DNA of 13,347 bases from Streptosporangiaceae bacterium. GTDB taxonomy: Bacteria > Actinomycetota > Actinomycetes > Streptosporangiales > Streptosporangiaceae. The notes under the pieces were generated by a model, which had not been told where the DNA came from, did not search any database, and saw only the letters and a program-made list of their open reading frames with translations. The stretch covers positions 1 through 13,347 of the forward strand of contig JASHTT010000050.1 in NCBI GenBank assembly GCA_030040415.1. The letters are read 5' to 3'. Every line of letters begins with the position of its first letter. The stretch's first letter is position 1. The position numbers were made by a program, and so were the translations under genes. Positions 1 through 7,342 of this stretch are shown piece by piece.

Positions 1-544
1 TCAGGGTGTTAATCCCGTACACCGGCCCGCTGGCAAAGTCAGCGGCCTGTCCCTCGGTATCCGGAACGATGACCGTGTAGCCCTCCAGCAGCAGCGGGCC
101 TATCACTATCGACTCGGCATCGGGGATGATGCCGCCGAGGGTCACGTCGCCGGCGATCTGTTTCGACGGTTCATCGGCTGGGTTAAGCGAATCGTAGAAC
201 GACTGGTAGGAAACCGCGCGCGGAGGGCCGATGCGTATTGGCGGTTCGAGCACCGAGGTCACGTTCACCGTGGGCCGCCCCAGCGCGCTGGCCGACCGGT
301 ACAGCAGCTGCACGACCTCGACCGGAACCATGACGCCCGTTACGTGATAGGAGAGCACCCGGCTCTTCAGGACGGTGCCCGGCGCGATCTGAGCTAACCG
401 CCTGCTGCCCGTGTAGGTGTAGAACGAGCCGTGGCCGGCAGTCGAGGCCGCCTGGGCCAGCTCAGCTGGCCGCGCAAGAAGGCCGGCAACCGCCAGGGCC
501 ACGGCAACCAGGGCCGCCGCGCTGGGCCGGATCCGCATCCGCAT
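1..544 (-). CDS. Secretory lipase (LIP family), N-terminal part, cut by the left edge
   Basis: This looks like the N-terminal 181 residues of an exported triacylglycerol lipase of the fungal/actinobacterial secretory lipase family (LIP, alpha/beta hydrolase fold). The start ATG at 544 follows a good Shine-Dalgarno (GGGAGAGG); a second in-frame ATG lies at 538. Residues 1-33 form a signal peptide (basic start, Ala/Leu/Val-rich core, likely cleavage after AQA). Family-typical stretches follow: APGTVLKSR, VQLLYRSASALGRP, SYQSFYDSLNPADEP and GYTVIVPDTEGQAADF. The catalytic GxSxG serine and the Asp/His should lie beyond the window, so activity cannot be judged. It is last in a minus-strand run, 88 bp after the GH114-like gene. 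The family match is from motif recall, but the order of conserved blocks is distinctive. Confidence 0.85.
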   Translation of the reverse strand, partial: MRMRIRPSAAALVAVALAVAGLLARPAELAQAASTAGHGSFYTYTGSRRLAQIAPGTVLKSRVLSYHVTGVMVPVEVVQLLYRSASALGRPTVNVTSVLEPPIRIGPPRAVSYQSFYDSLNPADEPSKQIAGDVTLGGIIPDAESIVIGPLLLEGYTVIVPDTEGQAADFASGPVYGINTL

Positions 545-584
545 CGGCCCTCTCCCGTCTGCCTGGAGTACCGACTGGGCAAAA

Positions 585-625
585 TGTTACCCATCAGTAG
601 GACCTTGCGCTACCCTTCGGTAACA
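585..625. repeat. Inverted repeat upstream of the lipase gene
   Basis: TGTTACC (585-591) and GGTAACA (619-625) are exact reverse complements separated by 27 bp, in the 88-bp gap between the GH114-like stop and the lipase start. The arms could be half-sites for a dimeric regulator or the stem of a weak hairpin. No convincing -35/-10 pair was found nearby, so the function is open. Confidence 0.35.
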
Positions 626-632
626 ACTCGGC

Positions 633-1715
633 TCAGTCCTGGCAGGGCTCGTACGTACCGCCCGCCAGGTTGGCGTTGAAGAGGGCACCGACGATCCCGG
701 CCTTAATGTCGGCCGGGCAGAACCGGGAGGTCGTCTCGCCATCCTGGGTGTACTCGGCGTTGAGCACCGGTTTGCCGGCCTTCAGGTAGGGCGTGGCGTC
801 TCCGCCAGGTCCGGCGCACGGGTCGTCGTAGTAGTTGCACTCCTCGATGATCATGCCGTCGAACAGCTTGACATCGGCGGGAGCGTTGGCCGGGTCGTTC
901 TTCTGGAATGCAGCCAGGCCGTGTGAGTGGATGTCATACGCCAGCCACCGCTCGAAGCCGGCGCTGTCAGCCTGCGTCATCCGCCAGCCCCCGCCTGGCA
1001 CGCCGGTGGCTCCCTTGTTGGTGTAACCGTCGAGGTCGTCCGGTTCGACGGCGTCCTGTTTCTCGAGCTCGCAATCGGCGAAACGCCGGCTGAGACCGGC
1101 GGCGATGTTGCGGGCAGCGCCAGTCAGGGTGTCCGGCCGCCCGGCCACGTAATGCACGAAGCCCTTGAGGTCGAACCAGTATTCGTTCGAGTAACCCTGC
1201 ATCCGGTACTGCTTGTTGAAGACGGGGTGCCTGCTCGTACCCGTCGCCCCGTAGTCCGCGGGGGCGAAGTTGCTGTCGTCAGGGAAGCCGATCTGGTACG
1301 CGCCTGCCTCGACATAGCAGATCGAGTAGTGGCCGGCCGCGTGGATAGCCGCGACGACCGGCGAGGGCCCGGTCGGGATGCCACCCGGCACGTTGGAGTC
1401 CGCGAACAGGTCGGTGTCCCAGATGTTGGCAGAGCCAGGTGCGGGGTACGCCGCCGCAGTGGCCGGAAGCCCAGCCAGGCCATTCTTCGGCGGATCGATC
1501 TCCCAGTACCACTGATCTGGCTGACCGTTACTCTTGCGGGTCGGCGGCAACGTGTAGCCCAGCTTCTGCGTGCCGCCGCCAGCCACAGTGGCCCGGCCGG
1601 CTCCAGCGGCACCGCCCAGGCTGGTACCAGCCGGACGGCTCGTGCTAGCGGTCATGAAGGTGACTGCGGCCAGCGCTGCCACGGCCGCTGCAACGGTTGC
1701 CGCAGTCCTCCCCAT
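633..1715 (-). CDS. Secreted GH114-like endo-alpha-1,4-polygalactosaminidase family protein
   Basis: This is a 360-residue exported protein with features of the GH114 (TM1410-like) TIM-barrel glycosidases, some of which cut alpha-1,4-galactosaminoglycans. Residues 1-30 form a signal peptide. Visible family blocks are WYWEID (69-74), the strand SICYVEAGAYQ (131-141), EPDDLDGYTN (224-233), DGMIIEECNYYDD (286-298) and VLNAEY (317-322). Acidic residues in these strand ends are the likely catalytic and binding residues. Six cysteines (133, 215, 293, 300, 333, 358) fit disulfides in an exported protein. I chose the ATG at 1715: it begins the signal peptide and lies just past the upstream MFS stop, although its Shine-Dalgarno is weak. 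An in-frame extension up to 1823 overlaps the MFS gene and is unlikely. The 41-bp gap to the MFS gene suggests co-transcription. The exact substrate is not known. Confidence 0.82.
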   Translation of the reverse strand: MGRTAATVAAAVAALAAVTFMTASTSRPAGTSLGGAAGAGRATVAGGGTQKLGYTLPPTRKSNGQPDQWYWEIDPPKNGLAGLPATAAAYPAPGSANIWDTDLFADSNVPGGIPTGPSPVVAAIHAAGHYSICYVEAGAYQIGFPDDSNFAPADYGATGTSRHPVFNKQYRMQGYSNEYWFDLKGFVHYVAGRPDTLTGAARNIAAGLSRRFADCELEKQDAVEPDDLDGYTNKGATGVPGGGWRMTQADSAGFERWLAYDIHSHGLAAFQKNDPANAPADVKLFDGMIIEECNYYDDPCAGPGGDATPYLKAGKPVLNAEYTQDGETTSRFCPADIKAGIVGALFNANLAGGTYEPCQD

Positions 1716-1756
1716 GGGGCCAGACAATAGCGCGCAGCGCAGCAACGATACGAGGC

Positions 1757-2986
1757 CTAGCCTGCCTGGTAGCGAACGAAAGCCGGCAGTGCCTGGCAGG
1801 TGATAGCCACGGCGATGACGCACATGATGCCGCCGGAGGCCAGTGAGAACTTCGGCGAAGTGAGGCTCGCCACGGCGCCCGCCCTGATCTGACCGAGCGA
1901 TGGTCCGACGCTGTAGCTGAGTAGTTCAACGCCGGCCAGGCGGCCGCGCAGGTCGTCAGGGATGGTCTGGTTCCACAGGGTGTCACGGAACACGCCGCTG
2001 GCCATATCCGCTGCGCCGGCCACGGTGAGGAACGCGAGCGCGATGGCAAGGTCGGGTGCCAGGGCGAATCCGGTGATGGCAAGCCCCCACGCTGCCGCGG
2101 CGGCGGCAATGGCCAGGCCATGCCTGCGCACCCGGCTCATCCAGCCGCCAGTGGCGGTAATCGCGACTGCTCCTACCGACGGGGCGGCGAACATGAAGCC
2201 CACCGCCCAGGTGGCGTGCAGCGCCACGGCGATGAACGGGAACAGTGCGTTCGGATAGGCCAGCGTCATGGCGGCGAGATCGGCGAGGTACGACCCGAGC
2301 AGGTCCCTGCGGGTGCGCGCGTACGCCAGGCCCTGCAAGACTGCGCGCCAGCCTGGCGCGCGCTCCTTCTCGCCGGCGGCCGGCATCGGCAGTGGCCGCA
2401 GCCGGGCTAGCCAGGCGAGTGACAAGACGAAGCTCGTCACGTCCAATGCGTATACGGCCTGAGCACCTGGATGCACGGCGAGCACGCCACCCAGCGCCGT
2501 GCCAGCGATGACGCTAATGTTCTGCGAGCCCGCCATCAGCGCTGACACAGCGGTGAGCTGGTCGGCGGCGACAATGCGCGGGATAGACGCATCAAGCGAC
2601 GGACGCTGCAGCGCGACGAGGGACATCATGACGGCCGCGACGGCATACAGCGGCCACACGGCAGGGCGCTGAGCGACCGTGTTCAGTGTCAGTAGCACGG
2701 CGCAACCGCCGAGTCCCGCCTCGCACCAGCGCACCATCCGGCGGCGGTCCACTCGGTCGGCCAGCACTCCACCGTAGAGACCCAAGAGCACCAGCGGGAC
2801 GAGCTCGACGGCGCCGAGCAGCCCCACGGCGAACTCCGACTGGGTCAGCTGCCTGGCCTGAACAAGCAACGCGACCTCGGTCGCGGACGTGCCCAGCCAG
2901 GTAATCGTGCGACTGGCGTAGATCGCGCGGAAGTCTCCGGAAGTCCGCAGCGGGGCAAGATCAGCCCTGAGCCAGGAGAGGCTCAT
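1757..2986 (-). CDS. MFS transporter (EntS/MFS_3-like exporter)
   Basis: This 409-residue integral membrane protein has about twelve hydrophobic segments, the size and layout of a drug- or siderophore-type exporter of the major facilitator superfamily. The N-terminus has the family's typical opening (DFRAIYASRTITWLGTSATE, about 18-37). The loop between helices 2 and 3 carries motif A, GGVLADRVDRRRM (72-84). A cytoplasmic loop follows the sixth helix (AAGEKERAPGWRAVLQGLAY). The start ATG has GGAG five to six bases upstream. It is followed after 41 bp by the GH114-like gene and is preceded by a 329-bp gene-free stretch, so it may open its own transcript. The likely role is proton-driven efflux of a small molecule; the substrate cannot be read from sequence. 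Confidence 0.9.
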   Translation of the reverse strand: MSLSWLRADLAPLRTSGDFRAIYASRTITWLGTSATEVALLVQARQLTQSEFAVGLLGAVELVPLVLLGLYGGVLADRVDRRRMVRWCEAGLGGCAVLLTLNTVAQRPAVWPLYAVAAVMMSLVALQRPSLDASIPRIVAADQLTAVSALMAGSQNISVIAGTALGGVLAVHPGAQAVYALDVTSFVLSLAWLARLRPLPMPAAGEKERAPGWRAVLQGLAYARTRRDLLGSYLADLAAMTLAYPNALFPFIAVALHATWAVGFMFAAPSVGAVAITATGGWMSRVRRHGLAIAAAAAAWGLAITGFALAPDLAIALAFLTVAGAADMASGVFRDTLWNQTIPDDLRGRLAGVELLSYSVGPSLGQIRAGAVASLTSPKFSLASGGIMCVIAVAITCQALPAFVRYQAG

Positions 2987-3110
2987 CAGCGCTCCAGGGT
3001 CAAGGCAGCGACGCCCAGGCAGGCGCCCATTCGGGCACCGCGACTGAGGCGTACGCCACCGGCGGGCGAGGACGCACGCAGGTGGCGACGCCGGTGCGCT
3101 ACGGCGGTCT

Positions 3111-3134
3111 CCGCAACCGACTCAGTCGGTGCGG
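3111..3134. promoter_or_regulatory. Near-perfect palindrome: operator or terminator hairpin
   Basis: CCGCA-A-CCGACT, one base C, then AGTCGGTGCGG. The two arms match over 11 bp with a single bulged A. There is no T-tract on either strand. It lies about 125 bp upstream of the MFS start and about 180 bp after the stop of the propeller-like gene. It could be a terminator for that gene or a binding site for an MFS regulator. The very short loop slightly favours a DNA-binding palindrome. Confidence 0.45.
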
Positions 3135-3156
3135 TCACGCGCCTCGCGGGCGAGCG

Positions 3157-3264
3157 TCATGCCACCTGCCGGTGGCCGGGCCCGAAGAGCTCGACCCCCC
3201 GCCCGTGCCAGGCTGACCTGCGGGCCGACGGTACTTTCTTGTCGACATCAGTCCCGATCATCAC
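3157..3264 (-). pseudogene. Possible relic of an IS110-type transposase N-terminus
   Basis: A 35-codon minus-strand frame reads VMIGTDVDKKVPS and then loses similarity before a TGA. The opening hydrophobic strand with GTDVDK resembles the first acidic block of IS110-family (DEDD) transposases, typically written GIDVHK or GVDPHK. The codons just upstream (GNVRSVP) read through in the same frame. No downstream transposase domains, terminal repeats or target-site duplication were seen. A chance match is quite possible. Confidence 0.18.
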
Positions 3265-3315
3265 TGGCACGCTCCGGACGTTACCACGGGCCGGGAAATG
3301 CTCGACAGCGCCCGG

Positions 3316-4458
3316 CTAGCAGTCGCCGCAGATGTGGTACTGCTCGTAACGGATGTGCCTGGTGGTCGTCGTGGTCTCCGCGAGCGTGCCGTCCGCCAGC
3401 GCCGGCCCGCTCTCGCTCATGAGGTCTGGCACCACCTCCTGCGGGCTGAGCGTGCCGTTGCTGGCGAGCGTGACATACAGCAGGTGCGCGCTGTGCAGCG
3501 CCCGGTAGACGATCAGCAGCGGATACGCTCCGGCCGTGCCGACACCCGCCGCGGCGGGCGCCGCGCCAGTGAGGCGTCCGGCCAGCGCGATGGGAGTCGT
3601 CCAGCCTGGCTGGCTTGCTAGCGGGTCAGGCGTGCTCGAGAACTCGACAGCGTTGCTGCCCAGACCGCGCCACAGGACGTAGACGCGGCCCGAAGTGTCG
3701 CTGACACTAGCCTCGGCAACGGTCGGCGTGCTCGCAGCAGTCGAGCCGGGAATGGCCAGCACCGGGCCCCAGGTGATCGCGCCGCCACTGGCCGACGGCT
3801 GACCGATCACGTAGTCGACCGTGTGGTCGGCCGCTGTCCAGGTCACGATGACGAGCTTGCTATGCAGCAGGCTGAATACCGTCGGGCCATCTGCGGTCAG
3901 CGAGCCGGGAATCGCGGCCTGGCTTGACCACGAAATCACCCCGCCGTCCTCCGCGGTGCCGATCGAGTACCAGACCTTGCCTGGGGTGTGGTAGCCCCGC
4001 CAGACCGCGATCAGCTTGCCCGGCGACGCGGTGAGGCTGGCGGCGGACGGGCGCGTGTCGGTCAGGGCTACCCCGTCCGCGACCGTGGCAGCCTGCGACC
4101 AGGTGTTGGCGGCGAGGTCTGTCGCGTGCTCGAACGAGATGCGGTCGGCACCAGCGAACGCCTGCGGGCCGGTCCAGAGCAGCACCGCACGAATCCCTAT
4201 GCCCGGAAAGTCGACGTTGGTCAGTGCCGGCCCGAAGATCGTCGTCGCTCCCGGGACTGGTCCACGCGGCGCCGACCAGGTCACCGCCAACTCGGGCTGG
4301 AGATCGCTGGCGCGCCGGGCGCCAGCCGGGGCGCTCGGATGCCTCGGGACGGCTGCCTGGGCTGCACCGGGACTGCCGGCCGCGGCAAAGATAAGGGCAG
4401 CGGCGCTGGCCACGCCGAGTGCCGCCGACGGGAGACGAACGTGGTGCTTTCTCAGCAT
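3316..4458 (-). CDS. Secreted propeller-like repeat protein A (paralogue of the protein at 7343-8464)
   Basis: This is a 380-residue exported protein of unknown function. Residues 1-36 form a signal peptide (LRKHHVR basic start, Ala-rich core, AQA cleavage). The mature part has repeated units of a beta-hairpin type: hydrophobic strand ending in W, about ten residues, a Y/W-x-hydrophobic-G strand, W, then IPGS/T, then PTV. Examples are KLIAVWRGY with VWYSIGTAE (148-170), LVIVTW with DYVIGQ (202-220) and VYVLWRG (259-265). This suggests a four- to six-blade beta-propeller, as in sialidase-like or lectin folds. The C-terminus ends in CGDC. I chose the ATG at 4458 because GGGGG lies just upstream and the signal peptide starts there; an upstream GTG at 4500 has no Shine-Dalgarno. 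The gene is divergent from the STAND regulator. The fold is inferred and the function unknown. Confidence 0.8.
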   Translation of the reverse strand: MLRKHHVRLPSAALGVASAAALIFAAAGSPGAAQAAVPRHPSAPAGARRASDLQPELAVTWSAPRGPVPGATTIFGPALTNVDFPGIGIRAVLLWTGPQAFAGADRISFEHATDLAANTWSQAATVADGVALTDTRPSAASLTASPGKLIAVWRGYHTPGKVWYSIGTAEDGGVISWSSQAAIPGSLTADGPTVFSLLHSKLVIVTWTAADHTVDYVIGQPSASGGAITWGPVLAIPGSTAASTPTVAEASVSDTSGRVYVLWRGLGSNAVEFSSTPDPLASQPGWTTPIALAGRLTGAAPAAAGVGTAGAYPLLIVYRALHSAHLLYVTLASNGTLSPQEVVPDLMSESGPALADGTLAETTTTTRHIRYEQYHICGDC

Positions 4459-4467
4459 GGCAACCCC

Positions 4468-4508
4468 CGCAAGCCGTTCGGGCGCTGACGCGGAACTCAC
4501 GGCTTACG
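4468..4508 (-). promoter_or_regulatory. Leader hairpin abutting the ribosome binding site of propeller gene A
   Basis: On the minus strand CGTAAGCCGT (4508-4499) pairs with ACGGCTTGCG (4477-4468): ten pairs with one U-G wobble and a 21-base loop. The 3' arm runs straight into the GGGGG Shine-Dalgarno, which sits seven to ten bases before the ATG at 4458. It could modulate translation or mark a binding site. If transcription starts inside the left arm, near 4504, the RNA stem would be incomplete. Confidence 0.45.
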
Positions 4509-4511
4509 TCA

Positions 4512-4537
4512 CTATCGCACGGCCGGGTTGCCGATAG
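4512..4537. promoter_or_regulatory. Candidate operator in the divergent propeller A / STAND intergenic region
   Basis: CTATCG (4512-4517) and CGATAG (4532-4537) are exact inverted repeats with centres 20 bp apart, about two helical turns. Each is followed on the plus strand by GCACGG or a near match, so there is also a direct repeat. The site lies between the two divergent starts (4458 and 4695), where a shared regulator would act. A TTGACG -35-like hexamer sits at 4609-4614, but no matching -10 was found. Confidence 0.35.
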
Positions 4538-4694
4538 CACGGGTAACGAGCGCCAGGCCACGCGAATTACCGCGCGGATCTCCGCCGGGACGGCCGCGGG
4601 CCGTACGCTTGACGGCATAGCTGCCCGGTCGGCTGGCCAACGGCACTGGTGATGCCGGTGCACGCTTCCTTTGCCTGGTGAAGGGACGAAGCCC

Positions 4695-7211
4695 GTGCCC
4701 GAGCCGTCCGCCCAGGCATTCGGCGAGCTGCTGCGGGAGCTTCGGGTAGATGCCGGCCTGACCCAGGAAGAACTGGCCGCGGCGGCCAGCCTGAGCCCGC
4801 GGTCTATCAGCGACCTAGAGCGCGGCATCAACCTGACGGCGCGGAGGGAGACGGCGCGCCTGCTCGCCGACGCGCTCCGGCTCAGCGGTGATGCACGAGC
4901 CGAGTTCGAGGCGGTTGCCAGAGGCAGGCTCGCGCTCGCGCAGCGAGTGGCCGTCCAGGCCGCGTCCGGTGCCGCGGCCACCCGCACCCTGCCGAGGGAC
5001 GCCGGTTCCTTTACCGGCCGGGAACGCGAGCTGCGCCAGCTCGTCGGAGCGGCGGCCGGCGCAGCTAGGGCCGGCGGAGTCGTGGGCATCCACGCGATCG
5101 GCGGCATGGCCGGCGTCGGCAAGACTACGTTCGCGGTGCACGCGGCTCACAAGATCGCCGGCACTTTCCCAGATGGCCAGGTATTCCTGCGGCTGCACGC
5201 GCACACACCCGGTCAGCAGCCGGTACGCCCGGCAGACGCACTCGCCAGCCTGCTGCTGACGGCCGGCATCGCCGCCAGTCAGATTCCGCCCGGCCTGGAG
5301 GACCGGAGCAGACTTTGGCGCGATCATCTGGCCGGCAAGCGCATGCTGCTGATCTTCGACGACGCGGCCGGTCACGAGCAGATCAGGCCGCTGCTGCCGG
5401 GCACGGCCGGCAGCCTCGTGCTGGTGACGAGCAGGCGACACCTGACCGCGCTGGAGGACGCAGAGGCGATCAGCCTGGACACGCTGACCGAGGACGAGGC
5501 AGCCGCGCTGCTCATACGCCTGGCCGCCCGGCCCGCACTGGGGGCCGCAGCGAGGGACATCCGGCAGATCGTCCGGCTGTGCGGCTGTCTTCCGCTTGCG
5601 ATCGGAATGCTTGCCAGACAGCTGCATCATCACCCGGCCTGGACCGCAGCCGACCTCGGAGCAGACCTCGCCGAAGCACGCGACCGGCTGGAACTGCTGC
5701 ATGCCGAGAACGTGTCCGTTGGTGCTGCGTTCGATTTGTCGTACGCAGACCTCGATCCCGCGCAGCAGCGCCTGTTCCGCAGCCTGGGCGTGCATCCGGG
5801 GGCCGACATCGACGTCTACGCCGCGGCCTGTCTGGCGGACATCGACCTCGGCTCAGCTCGGCGAGACCTCAATGGCCTGTACGACCACTATCTGCTCACC
5901 GAGCCTGTCCGTGGCCGGTACCGGCTGCACGATCTGCTCCGGGAGCATGCCCGCAGCCTGGCCACGAACGATCCCGCGGAAGCCCGGCAGTCGGCGGCCG
6001 GCCGGCTGCTGCGCTATTACCTCACCGGCGCGCAGGAGGCCGACAGCCACCTGACCCGCCGCACCCCGGTGACGCGAGAGCGAGCAGCCCGGAGGCCGGT
6101 CCTCGTCCCCGACTTCACCAGCCGCGCTGCCGCGATTGGGTGGCTGGAGGCCGAGCGAATGAACCTGCACGCGGCTGCCAGTTACGCGGCCAGCGAGGGG
6201 CTCTGGACCTTCGCGATCGCGATTCCTGCCGCGATGCATAGCTTGCTGCGCGGCAAGGGGTACTGGGAGCAAGCCCTGGCACTCGAGCGCATGGCGCTGG
6301 ACGCGGCTCGGCAGGCCGACAGTCAGGAAGCTGAGGCCGGCGCGCTGACCGACCTTGGCGACCTGCAATATGCCATGCGGGATTACCCGGAAGCCGATGC
6401 CAGCCTCCGCAGCGCCGTGCAGATCTACCAGCGGCTCGGCAATGAACTCGGTGAAGCGCACGCGCTGACGGAGCGGGCCACGGTCCTGCACCTCACCGGC
6501 GATAACGTGGCCGCGTCCGCGAGCCTGGACCGAGCGCTGCGGCTCTATCGCCACGTCGGTGACCGGCGCGGTGAGGCTAGCGCTCTGCGTCGCCTCGGCA
6601 ACGTGCAGCTGGTAACCGGAGACTACGAGTCGGCGGCGGCCGGACTCGGCACAGCACTCGAACTCTGCCGTCAGATCGGGGACTCGCTCGGAGAGGCACA
6701 CGCGCTGCACGACCTCGGGGCCGTGCAGCAATCGGCGGGGGACTTCGCGGCCGCGATCGACAGCCACGAGCGCGCGCTCGCGCTCTACCGCGAACTCGGC
6801 GACAGCCGCGGCGAAGCCAACGCGCTGAGCGATCTCGGCAGCGCCACTCAGGCTACTGGCGACCTGGCCGGCGCTACCGGCTTTCTCGACCAGGCACTAG
6901 ACCTGTACCGGAAGCTTGGTGACCGGCTCGGTCAGGCTGACGCGCTGAGCCAGCTCGGTGACATCGCGACAGCCGAGGCGGATCGCAGCGGCGCGCGAGC
7001 AAGCTATGAGCAGGCACGTGAGATTGCAGCGGGCATTGCGGCGGCGTTCGTCGAGGCGCGCGCGCTGGAAGGCATCGGTCGCATCCTGCTGGACGACGGT
7101 GACTCCGGCGCCGGGGTCGCCGCCTTGCGCCAGGCCCTGGCGATTTACCAGCGGATCGGTTCACCCGCTGCCGACCGGGTCGCGGCGACTCTCAGCGGCC
7201 AGGGCGGCTGA
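4695..7211 (+). CDS. STAND-type regulator: XRE HTH, NB-ARC ATPase, TPR repeats
   Basis: This 838-residue cytoplasmic signal-transduction ATPase probably acts as a transcription regulator. Residues 6-63 form an XRE/Cro helix-turn-helix (LTQEELAAAASLSPRSISDLERG). NB-ARC runs from about 105 to 420: Walker A GMAGVGKTT (137-145), Walker B RMLLIFDD (216-223), sensor LVLVTSRR (241-248), GLPL-like CLPLAIGML (298-306), winged-helix LSYADLDPAQQRLFRSLGV, and an MHD-like LHD (411-413). From about 542 to 821 seven TPR units follow, each exactly 40 residues. All key nucleotide-binding residues are present, so it should be active. I prefer the GTG at 4695 because GAAGGGA lies eight bases upstream; an in-frame TTG at 4671 lacks a Shine-Dalgarno. 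Relatives regulate antibiotic production and differentiation in streptomycetes. Here the adjacent propeller genes are the obvious candidate targets (inference). Confidence 0.93.
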   Translation: MPEPSAQAFGELLRELRVDAGLTQEELAAAASLSPRSISDLERGINLTARRETARLLADALRLSGDARAEFEAVARGRLALAQRVAVQAASGAAATRTLPRDAGSFTGRERELRQLVGAAAGAARAGGVVGIHAIGGMAGVGKTTFAVHAAHKIAGTFPDGQVFLRLHAHTPGQQPVRPADALASLLLTAGIAASQIPPGLEDRSRLWRDHLAGKRMLLIFDDAAGHEQIRPLLPGTAGSLVLVTSRRHLTALEDAEAISLDTLTEDEAAALLIRLAARPALGAAARDIRQIVRLCGCLPLAIGMLARQLHHHPAWTAADLGADLAEARDRLELLHAENVSVGAAFDLSYADLDPAQQRLFRSLGVHPGADIDVYAAACLADIDLGSARRDLNGLYDHYLLTEPVRGRYRLHDLLREHARSLATNDPAEARQSAAGRLLRYYLTGAQEADSHLTRRTPVTRERAARRPVLVPDFTSRAAAIGWLEAERMNLHAAASYAASEGLWTFAIAIPAAMHSLLRGKGYWEQALALERMALDAARQADSQEAEAGALTDLGDLQYAMRDYPEADASLRSAVQIYQRLGNELGEAHALTERATVLHLTGDNVAASASLDRALRLYRHVGDRRGEASALRRLGNVQLVTGDYESAAAGLGTALELCRQIGDSLGEAHALHDLGAVQQSAGDFAAAIDSHERALALYRELGDSRGEANALSDLGSATQATGDLAGATGFLDQALDLYRKLGDRLGQADALSQLGDIATAEADRSGARASYEQAREIAAGIAAAFVEARALEGIGRILLDDGDSGAGVAALRQALAIYQRIGSPAADRVAATLSGQGG

Positions 7212-7280
7212 CACGCTCTCGCGTCAATCCTGTGACCTTCCTGTGGGTGCTCACGTGTGGTCACCATCCGTGCCTGCCAG

Positions 7281-7339
7281 CGACTGTGGAGTCGTTCCGG
7301 CCGCGGCATGAGGGCCGTGGCCTGAAGGCTAAGGAGCCT
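7281..7339 (+). promoter_or_regulatory. Structured leader of propeller gene B (three consecutive hairpins)
   Basis: Three stems follow one another: CGACT/AGTCG (7281-7294, loop GTGG); GGCCGCGGC/GCCGTGGCC (7299-7322, nine pairs with one G-U, six-base loop); and AGGCT/AGCCT (7326-7339, loop AAGG). The last holds the Shine-Dalgarno AAGGAG (7331-7336) in its loop and 3' arm, six bases before the ATG at 7343. The middle hairpin could instead be a T-less terminator for the STAND gene. Upstream, GTGACC (7232-7237) and GGTCAC (7259-7264) form a further inverted repeat. No clear -10/-35 was seen. Confidence 0.45.
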
Positions 7340-7342
7340 GAG

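Larger units (their letters stand above)
2987..3315. other. Gene-free stretch upstream of the MFS gene
   Basis: No convincing gene is present on either strand in these 329 bases. Contents noted: a strong imperfect palindrome at 3111-3134, a TGTCGACA palindrome at 3240-3247, a short CCACC/GGTGG inverted repeat near 3161-3174, and on the minus strand a short reading frame that may be the relic of an IS110-type transposase start. No clear -35/-10 pair for the MFS gene was recognised. Confidence 0.5.

Noticed and set aside
927..1730. Long plus-strand open frame (267 codons) across the GH114-like gene
   Set aside because: It is antisense to a gene with a signal peptide and conserved motifs. Its translation is low-complexity Arg/Val/Gly-rich, as expected from a high-GC shadow frame.
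4609..4614. TTGACG as -35 of a STAND promoter
   Set aside because: No acceptable -10 is found 16-19 bp downstream, so it is not listed as a promoter.
3860..5122. Minus-strand open frame of 420 codons across the divergent promoter region
   Set aside because: It overlaps the start of the STAND gene and part of propeller A in other frames. Its Arg/Ser/Ala-rich sequence has no domain pattern.
4815..5795. Minus-strand open frame opposite the NB-ARC domain
   Set aside because: It is antisense to clear Walker A/B coding sequence. The Gln/Arg/Gly-rich product has no recognisable fold.
5315..6241. Plus-strand open frame of 308 codons inside the STAND gene
   Set aside because: It is an alternative frame of a well-supported gene and very rich in Arg, Pro and Ser.
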